A DNA stretch of 28,666 bases from CAYFUL01 sp964346375 (GTDB lineage Bacteria > Bacillota > Clostridia > Tissierellales > Peptoniphilaceae). The DNA is taken from positions 1-28,666 of the forward strand of contig CAYFUL010000016.1 of NCBI GenBank assembly GCA_964346375.1. The letters are read 5' to 3'. The translations under genes were made by a program, and so were the position numbers. Shown in pieces: positions 24,019-28,666 of this stretch. Below the pieces are notes generated by a model. The model saw nothing but the letters and a program-made list of their open reading frames with translations, did not search any database and had not been told where the DNA came from. Every line of letters starts with the position of its first letter. Within the stretch, counting starts at the first letter, position 1.

Positions 24019-24522
24019 ATGGCAGAATATTGGGACATATACGATAAAAAAGGAAAGAAAAAAAATAGAGTTATAAAAAGGGGACAGCCTCTTAAACAGG
24101 GGGAGTACCATATTATTGTTGAGGGTTGGATTCGCGTAGGAGAGGATAGTTATATTATACAAAAGCGAGCTGAAACTAAGTCCTCCTTCGCAGGTATGTG
24201 GTACTGTTCTGCTGGTGGTTCCGTTTTATCTGGGGAGGACCCTAAGGACGGAATGATTCGGGAAACCTACGAGGAACTTGGGCTGGATATTTCCACTTCA
24301 AGTGTTAAATTAAAGCGAATTATTACAGAGAAGAATGTCTTTTTTTACATCTACCTTATTGACGGTGATTTTAAACTAGAGGATATTGTTCTCCAAAAGG
24401 AAGAGGTTGCTGATGCAAAAATTGCAACTGTTCCTGAAATTTTAAAGATGGTAAAGAAGGGAGATTTTATAGATTTAGAATACTATGAGAGTTTTTTTAA
24501 ATCTGTTTCTAAAACGAGGTGA
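24019..24522 (+). CDS. NUDIX hydrolase, isopentenyl-diphosphate-isomerase-like subgroup
   Basis: A 167-aa NUDIX protein. The NUDIX box spans residues 67-89 and fits G-x5-E-x7-R-E-x-x-E-E-x-G-x, with a Thr where an aliphatic residue is usual after RE. The beginning, EYWDIYDKKGKKKNRVIKRG, is typical of the IPP-isomerase-like NUDIX proteins of Bacillota (YfcD type), most of which have no proven isomerase activity. It may hydrolyse a nucleoside diphosphate derivative. It ends three bases before cysS and probably heads that operon; the shared transcript does not reveal its substrate. Confidence 0.88.
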   Translation: MAEYWDIYDKKGKKKNRVIKRGQPLKQGEYHIIVEGWIRVGEDSYIIQKRAETKSSFAGMWYCSAGGSVLSGEDPKDGMIRETYEELGLDISTSSVKLKRIITEKNVFFYIYLIDGDFKLEDIVLQKEEVADAKIATVPEILKMVKKGDFIDLEYYESFFKSVSKTR

Positions 24523-24525
24523 ATT

Positions 24526-25932
24526 ATGAAATTATACAATACACTTACAAGAACTAAGGAGGAGTTTGTACCACTTGTTCCTGGTCATGTTACTATGTAC
24601 AACTGTGGCCCAACTGTGTACAACTTTATCCACGTAGGTAATGCTAGGCCACTTGTAGTTTTTGATACTCTACGAAGGTACTTTATCTACTCTGGTCTTG
24701 ATGTGAAATTTGTAGTAAATTTTACTGATATTGACGATAAATTAATTAACAAGGCAAACGACGAGGGCATTACTGTTAACGAAGTTGCCAATAGATATAT
24801 TGAGGAGTTTAAAGTGGATGCTAATGGGTTAAATCTCTACGACTATACTACTATTAACCCAAGGGCAACTGAAATGATTCCAGAGATGATTGAATTTATT
24901 AATGAGCTTATTAAAAAGGACGCAGCTTACGTTAGCGAAGGAGATGTCTACTTTAATATTGAAGCTGCAAAGGACTATGGCAAACTCTCTAAAAAGAACT
25001 TAGAGGATTTAATTGCAGGTAGCCGTGTTGACGTTTCTGAACTTAAAAGAAACCCTGCCGATTTTGTACTATGGAAAAAGAAAAAAGAAGGTGAACCCTT
25101 TTGGAGTGCTCCTTGGTCTGATGGTAGACCGGGGTGGCATATTGAATGTTCTGTAATGGCGAAGACCCTTTTAGGTGAAACTATTGATATTCACTCTGGT
25201 GGTGAGGATCTTCAATTCCCCCACCATGAAAATGAAATTGCACAGTCTGAAACATGTAACGAAGTTCCATTTGCAAGATACTGGCTCCACAACGGTATGA
25301 TTACTGTTGATAAGGAGAAGATGAGTAAATCAAAGGGGAATTTCTTTACTGTTCGCGAGGTTTCTAAGGAGTACGATTTAGAAGTTCTTAGATTTTTCCT
25401 TCTTAGTGCCCATTACAGAAGTCCTATTAACTTCTCTAAAGAGGCTATGGACTCTAGTAAAAATGCCCTTGAGCGTTTATACAATGGCAAGGAGAGATTA
25501 AGTACTCTTCTTAAAAATTCATCAAGTAGTGAAATTTCTAAGGATGAGGAAATTTTACTTAGTGACCTTGAAAAAGAGGAAGATCATTTTAAAGCTGTAC
25601 TTGATGACGATATTAATACTGCCGACGGTTTAACCGTTCTCTTTAATATTGTTAAGATGATTAATTCAAACCTTGATGAAAATTCCTCTAAAGAGGTTCT
25701 TGAAAAGTTTACTGAGGTTTTTGAAAGACTTTCTAAAGTTCTTGGCCTTCTTCATAAGACTAAAGAGGAAGAAATTCCAGCTATTGCCTATGAATTAGTT
25801 GAAGAGAGAAACGCCTCTCGTAAGGAGAAGAATTTTAAACGTGCCGATGAAATTAGAGATGAACTCCTTGAAATGGGAATTGAAATTAAGGATACGAGAA
25901 GTGGGACTATATGCAAGAGAATAAATTCCTAG
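24526..25932 (+). CDS. cysS: Cysteinyl-tRNA synthetase
   Basis: Charges tRNA-Cys. In the 468-aa class I enzyme, C27 (MYNCGPTVYN) and later IECSVMA with HHENEIAQSE supply the zinc ligands that select cysteine. HVGN (36-39) is the HIGH equivalent and KMSKSKGN lies near residues 265-272. The helical C-terminal domain is complete. GAGGTGA precedes the ATG. The gene favours T-ending codons (GTT, GGT, ACT, CTT), whereas pyrG upstream favours A-ending ones. It overlaps mrnC by 22 bases, as in the conserved cysS-mrnC-rlmB-yacP cluster of Bacillota. Confidence 0.96.
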   Translation: MKLYNTLTRTKEEFVPLVPGHVTMYNCGPTVYNFIHVGNARPLVVFDTLRRYFIYSGLDVKFVVNFTDIDDKLINKANDEGITVNEVANRYIEEFKVDANGLNLYDYTTINPRATEMIPEMIEFINELIKKDAAYVSEGDVYFNIEAAKDYGKLSKKNLEDLIAGSRVDVSELKRNPADFVLWKKKKEGEPFWSAPWSDGRPGWHIECSVMAKTLLGETIDIHSGGEDLQFPHHENEIAQSETCNEVPFARYWLHNGMITVDKEKMSKSKGNFFTVREVSKEYDLEVLRFFLLSAHYRSPINFSKEAMDSSKNALERLYNGKERLSTLLKNSSSSEISKDEEILLSDLEKEEDHFKAVLDDDINTADGLTVLFNIVKMINSNLDENSSKEVLEKFTEVFERLSKVLGLLHKTKEEEIPAIAYELVEERNASRKEKNFKRADEIRDELLEMGIEIKDTRSGTICKRINS

Positions 25933-26315
25933 ACTTTGTAAATGTAGACGATCCAAAGATGTTAAATCCCCTTGTACTTGCCTATATTGGCGATGCTGTT
26001 TACGAACTACTATCTCGTAGCAGTGTACTTAGTATTACTAAAAATCCTAGAAAACTCCACGTGGAAAATTCTAAAATGGTAAGTGCAAAGGGACAGAGCC
26101 ATGGTCTTAAAAATATTTTAGATATACTTTCTGAAGAGGAACTTGTAATTTTAAAGAGAGGTCGCAATGCAAAATCCCATACCGTTCCAAAAAATCAAGA
26201 TCTTATTGATTACAAGGAAGCTACTGGAGTGGAAGCATTATTTGGATACCTCTATCTTCAGAAACAAGAGGATAGAATTATTGAACTGTTTAAATTAATG
26301 AGGAGTGAAAAATGA
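25911..26315 (+). CDS. mrnC: Mini-ribonuclease III
   Basis: MrnC is an RNase III catalytic domain without the double-stranded-RNA-binding domain; it matures 23S rRNA in low-GC Gram-positives. The 134-aa protein has LVLAYIGDAVYELL (Asp at 28 is the catalytic acid), LHVENSKMVSAKGQS, KRGRNAKSHTVPKN and YKEATGVEALFGYLYL, all typical of the family. It starts inside the end of cysS and its stop overlaps the thyX ATG (ATGA), so all three are translationally coupled. Confidence 0.93.
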   Translation: MQENKFLDFVNVDDPKMLNPLVLAYIGDAVYELLSRSSVLSITKNPRKLHVENSKMVSAKGQSHGLKNILDILSEEELVILKRGRNAKSHTVPKNQDLIDYKEATGVEALFGYLYLQKQEDRIIELFKLMRSEK

Positions 26316-27073
26316 AAGTTGAACTGCTTTCCCATACACCTAATCCGGAAGAACTTGTAGCTAGTGCTGCAAAGCTGTGTTACTCTCCCGTTGGAGTAGA
26401 GGATTTACTAGAGAAGTCCACTCCAGAAAGTGCAGAGAAGTTTTTAAATACCCTTTTAAATTTAGAGCATATGTCTCCCCTAGAGCATATCTCCTTTACC
26501 TTTGGAATTGAGGGAGTAAGTCGTACTTTAACTCATCAGCTAGTACGCCATAGAATTGCAAGCTACTCCCAGCAGTCTCAAAGATACGTTAGACTTAATG
26601 ATTTTAAATACATTATCCCTCCACAAATTGAGGAGGACGAGGAAGCGAAGAAATTTTTTTTAGAGGCAATTGAAGCTTCAAAAGAGGCATATAATAAAAT
26701 TACTAAGATACTAATTGAGAAAAAAACTGCTCCACTTGTTGAAGATGGAATGGAAAAAGAAGATGCTGTTAAAAGTGTAGAGAAGTCCATTATTGAAGAC
26801 GCAAGGTATATTTTCCCAAATGCCTGTGAGACAAAAATTGTAGTTACTATGAACGCAAGAACTCTACTTCACTTTTTTAAGCTTCGTACTTGTAACAGAG
26901 CCCAATGGGAAATTAGAGCCATGGCAATTGAAATGCTACGCCTAGTAAAAAATGTCTCCCCTACTATTTTTAAACTTGCCGGCCCCGGATGTGTAAGTGG
27001 ACCTTGCACCGAAGGGAATATGACCTGCGGAAAGATAGTAGAGGTTAGAAAGTTCTTTAGAGAGGAAATTTAA
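26312..27073 (+). CDS. thyX: Flavin-dependent thymidylate synthase
   Basis: Makes dTMP from dUMP using methylene-tetrahydrofolate, FAD and NADPH, without the DHFR step required by ThyA. The 253-aa protein has the ThyX signature RHRxxSxxxxSxR at 79-91 (RHRIASYSQQSQR followed by Y), plus FKLRTCNRAQWEIR in the C-terminal half, which binds dUMP and FAD. It ends at the rlmB start (TAATG). In the reference Bacillus cluster mrnC is followed directly by rlmB, so thyX is an extra gene in this block; clostridial relatives are known to carry it here. Confidence 0.95.
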   Translation: MKVELLSHTPNPEELVASAAKLCYSPVGVEDLLEKSTPESAEKFLNTLLNLEHMSPLEHISFTFGIEGVSRTLTHQLVRHRIASYSQQSQRYVRLNDFKYIIPPQIEEDEEAKKFFLEAIEASKEAYNKITKILIEKKTAPLVEDGMEKEDAVKSVEKSIIEDARYIFPNACETKIVVTMNARTLLHFFKLRTCNRAQWEIRAMAIEMLRLVKNVSPTIFKLAGPGCVSGPCTEGNMTCGKIVEVRKFFREEI

Positions 27074-27801
27074 TGAAAGACGAATATGTTTATGGTAGAG
27101 GCCCTGTAAGGGAGCTACTAAAAAAAGACTCCGTTTCAAAATTATATATACAAAAGGGATCGGACACCGGTTCTATTAGGGAAATCTATGCCATTGCCAT
27201 GGAGAAAAATATTATCGTAAGCTACTTGGATAAGAAGCGTATGGACGAGATGGCAACTGGAAATCACCAAGGGGTTATTGCTCTAAAGGGCAGTTTTAAA
27301 TACTGTGAAGTAGATGATATTTTAAACTTTGCAAAATCTAAAGATGAGGACCCTAGAATTATTATCCTTGATGAAATAGAAGACCCCCATAATTTAGGTG
27401 CCATTGCAAGGACTGTAGAGGCACTAGGATTCCACGGAATAATTATTCCAAGGAGAAGGTCGGCTCTAGTTACTGAAACAGTTTATAAGGCATCTGCTGG
27501 CGCCGTAGAACATCTTTTAATTGCAAGGGTAAATAATATTTCCCAGACTATTGAGCAGCTAAAGGTAAGTGGACTTTGGATTTATGGAGCCGATATGGGC
27601 GGCGAGCCTGCATCTAAAACCAATCTATCTGGAAAAATCGCCTTGGTAATTGGAAATGAAGGTAGAGGTTTAGGAGAGAGGGTTAAAAAAACCTGCGACA
27701 GTATAATTTCCATACCAATGGTTGGACAAATTGGATCCCTTAATGCATCTTGCGCCGCTGCAGTTTTAATGTATGAAGTAATAAGACAGGAAAATGATTA
27801 A
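27073..27801 (+). CDS. rlmB: 23S rRNA (guanosine-2'-O-)-methyltransferase, RlmB/TrmH type
   Basis: A SPOUT methyltransferase of 242 aa. The N-terminal L30e-like RNA-binding domain (EYVYGRGPVRELLK and NHQGVIALKG) precedes the trefoil-knot domain with motif 1 ILDEIEDPHNLGAIARTVEA, motif 2 ALVIGNEGRGL and motif 3 IPMVGQIGSLNAS, which form the SAM site and catalytic Arg. RlmB methylates G2251 (E. coli numbering) of 23S rRNA; other 2'-O targets are possible in this family. It overlaps yacP by eight bases. Confidence 0.92.
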   Translation: MKDEYVYGRGPVRELLKKDSVSKLYIQKGSDTGSIREIYAIAMEKNIIVSYLDKKRMDEMATGNHQGVIALKGSFKYCEVDDILNFAKSKDEDPRIIILDEIEDPHNLGAIARTVEALGFHGIIIPRRRSALVTETVYKASAGAVEHLLIARVNNISQTIEQLKVSGLWIYGADMGGEPASKTNLSGKIALVIGNEGRGLGERVKKTCDSIISIPMVGQIGSLNASCAAAVLMYEVIRQEND

Positions 27802-28315
27802 GTACGCAAAGAATAAAGAGAACCTATTTGTAGACGGATACAATATTATAAACCATTGGGAAAATCTAAAGAGAATCTCCCAAACTTCCCTAGAGGATGC
27901 AAGGGATGCTCTTATGGAAATTATGGCGGAATATTCTGCCTTTACCGGTGTAAATTTAATCCTTGTATTTGACGGGTACATGGTAAAAAAATCTCCCGGT
28001 CTTGAATTTGACTTTAAGGGCATTACCGTAGTATTTACTAAGGAATTTGAAACGGCAGACCATTTTATCGAAAGGGAAATTGAGGCAATAGGCAGAAATA
28101 TTTCAGTAACCGTTGCAACTTCTGATAATATTGAACAGCAGATGATTCTTGCAAGGGGTGGCAAGAGAATTAGTGCAAGGGAATTAAAGATTGAAGTGGA
28201 AAATAGAAGTACCGATATTGAAAGGACACAGCGGGTTTTAAAAAACGAAAATTTTCCAACTATTGAGGATAGTTTTATTGAGACATTGGAAAAGTTAAGA
28301 GAGGATATTAATTAA
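27794..28315 (+). CDS. NYN-domain ribonuclease, YacP/Rae1 type
   Basis: A 173-aa NYN (PIN-like) domain protein: LFVDGYNIIN with Asp at 14, LILVFDGY, then FTKEFETADHFIE with acidic residues, and VATSDNIEQQMILARGG, giving the four-acid active site of this family. In Bacillus subtilis YacP (Rae1) is a ribosome-associated endoribonuclease that cleaves certain mRNAs in a translation-dependent way. It is the last gene of the NUDIX-cysS operon, overlapping rlmB, and is followed by a strong terminator. Confidence 0.9.
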   Translation: MIKYAKNKENLFVDGYNIINHWENLKRISQTSLEDARDALMEIMAEYSAFTGVNLILVFDGYMVKKSPGLEFDFKGITVVFTKEFETADHFIEREIEAIGRNISVTVATSDNIEQQMILARGGKRISARELKIEVENRSTDIERTQRVLKNENFPTIEDSFIETLEKLREDIN

Positions 28316-28316
28316 G

Positions 28317-28341
28317 TCGGCTAGAAATTAGCCGATTTTTT
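28317..28341 (+). terminator. Terminator of the cysS-yacP operon
   Basis: TCGGCTA-GAAAT-TAGCCGA followed by six Ts, directly after the yacP stop at 28315. Confidence 0.9.
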
Positions 28342-28351
28342 GATGGTTCTT

Positions 28352-28501
28352 GGTAGGGTGTCGGGCGTCCCCGCCCGACCCGAGGTGAAAGTATATCGGT
28401 ATTTTTGAATATATTTTCATTTAAAAATGTTATTTCAAATTCCAACGCAATAAAATACGGACGCTGTTTTGCGGGCGGATTAGGGACAATCCGCTCCTAC
28501 C
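28352..28501 (+). repeat. Complete unit of the GC-rich dispersed repeat (about 150 bp)
   Basis: It begins GGTAGG and ends CCTACC (terminal inverted repeat). Inside are hairpin A (TCGGGCG/CGCCCGA, 28361-28378), a middle with AAGTATATCGGTATT and AAAATACGGACG, and end B with GCGGAT/ATCCGC (28475-28494). It is the only copy in the window with both halves joined by a single middle. It has no coding capacity, so any mobility would depend on outside factors. Confidence 0.8.
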
Positions 28502-28540
28502 GTAGGTTGTGAAAGTTATTGAAACACTAAAAATTAAAAT

Positions 28541-28573
28541 AAAAAAATAAGTCGGCTAAAAAATAACCGACTT
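28541..28573 (-). terminator. Terminator downstream of the tRNA-Arg end
   Basis: On the minus strand, AAGTCGG pairs with CCGACTT around an 11-base loop, followed by a T-rich tract, four bases after the CCA end of the tRNA. Its sequence TAAGTCGGCTA (28548-28558, plus strand) is identical to that at 28313-28323. Confidence 0.65.
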
Positions 28574-28576
28574 TGC

Positions 28577-28621
28577 TGGCGTTCCCGGGCGGATTCGAAC
28601 CGCCGGCCTTTCGCTTAGGAG
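28577..28621 (-). tRNA. 3' half of tRNA-Arg(CCU), truncated at the anticodon loop
   Basis: Read on the minus strand: anticodon loop CTCCTAA (anticodon CCT at 28619-28617), the 3' anticodon-stem strand GCGAA, a five-base variable loop AGGCC, a perfect T arm (GGCGG-TTCGAAT-CCGCC), the 3' acceptor strand CGGGAAC, discriminator G and encoded CCA. The 5' half is absent. The required partner strands, TTCGC for the anticodon stem and GTTCCCG for the acceptor, are not found in the 45 bases before it, where the sequence is unrelated. It is therefore not a functional tRNA gene as seen, but looks like the copy of a tRNA 3' end left at one edge of an integrated element. Confidence 0.85.
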
Positions 28622-28666
28622 TAGACCCGATACGATGAAACCAAGTGCAACACAGTGCAAGAAAAT
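28622..28666. mobile_element. Possible end of an integrative element
   Basis: Directly beyond the truncated tRNA the sequence changes. Two direct repeats AGTGCAA (28644-28650 and 28654-28660) lie ten bases apart, one helical turn, as in the arm-type binding sites of tyrosine integrases. No integrase is visible because the window ends here. The inference rests on the broken tRNA plus these repeats. Confidence 0.5.

Noticed and set aside
27766..28164. A 132-codon leftward open frame opposite rlmB and yacP
   Set aside because: It is antisense to two well-supported genes and encodes no recognisable domain.
28577..28666. A group I intron splitting tRNA-Arg in the anticodon loop
   Set aside because: The base before the break on the minus strand is A (GGGTCTA then CTCCTAA), not the terminal G of a group I intron, and no intron core is visible. 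It is not fully excluded because the window ends 45 bases later.

Overview
The window is AT-rich, gene-dense bacterial DNA with short intergenic gaps, AGGAGG-type ribosome sites and TTGACA/TATAAT-type promoters. Type III glutamine synthetase, the metG-tatD-rnmV-ksgA block and the cysS-mrnC-thyX-rlmB-yacP block all point to an anaerobic low-GC Bacillota, plausibly a Tissierellia/Peptoniphilaceae-like organism (inference). No complete transposase, CRISPR array or rRNA is present.

Layout. 1-1194: the first codons of a leftward gene, then a pirin. 1368-7987 (leftward): murA plus a peptide-binding lipoprotein, then, behind a terminator and a second promoter, the four permease genes oppBCDF. 8057-12954 (leftward): metG-tatD-rnmV-rsmA-(CzrA-type ArsR regulator)-glutaredoxin, preceded by a short leader with a terminator-like hairpin. 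The tatD gene carries a run of Ns that appears to be a spurious gap. 12963-15207 (leftward): tandem UspA genes, and a HAAS-like membrane protein with a membrane rhodanese. 15231-17565 (leftward): a 2-hydroxyacid dehydrogenase and class I aldolase (fda), followed by a duplicated fda 3' end enclosing two repeat half-units. 17598-22816 (rightward): a MATE exporter, then glnN-pyrG behind a possible attenuator leader. 22883-23543: a MarR regulator with palindromes in its promoter. 23544-24018: gene-free, with two repeat halves. 24019-28315 (rightward): NUDIX-cysS-mrnC-thyX-rlmB-yacP. 28317-28666: terminator, a complete repeat unit, a second terminator, then only the 3' half of tRNA-Arg(CCU) abutting unrelated DNA with short direct repeats. 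This last arrangement looks like the edge of an integrated element lying to the right of the window.

Most notable non-gene structures: (i) the truncated tRNA-Arg as a candidate attachment junction; (ii) a modular GC-rich dispersed repeat with two hairpins and GGTAGG/CCTACC ends, present as one complete and four half units; (iii) repeats that, in two of three places, sit between duplicated gene-end or terminator sequences; (iv) terminator-like leaders before metG and glnN. No wholly new protein system is evident; most genes belong to well-known families.
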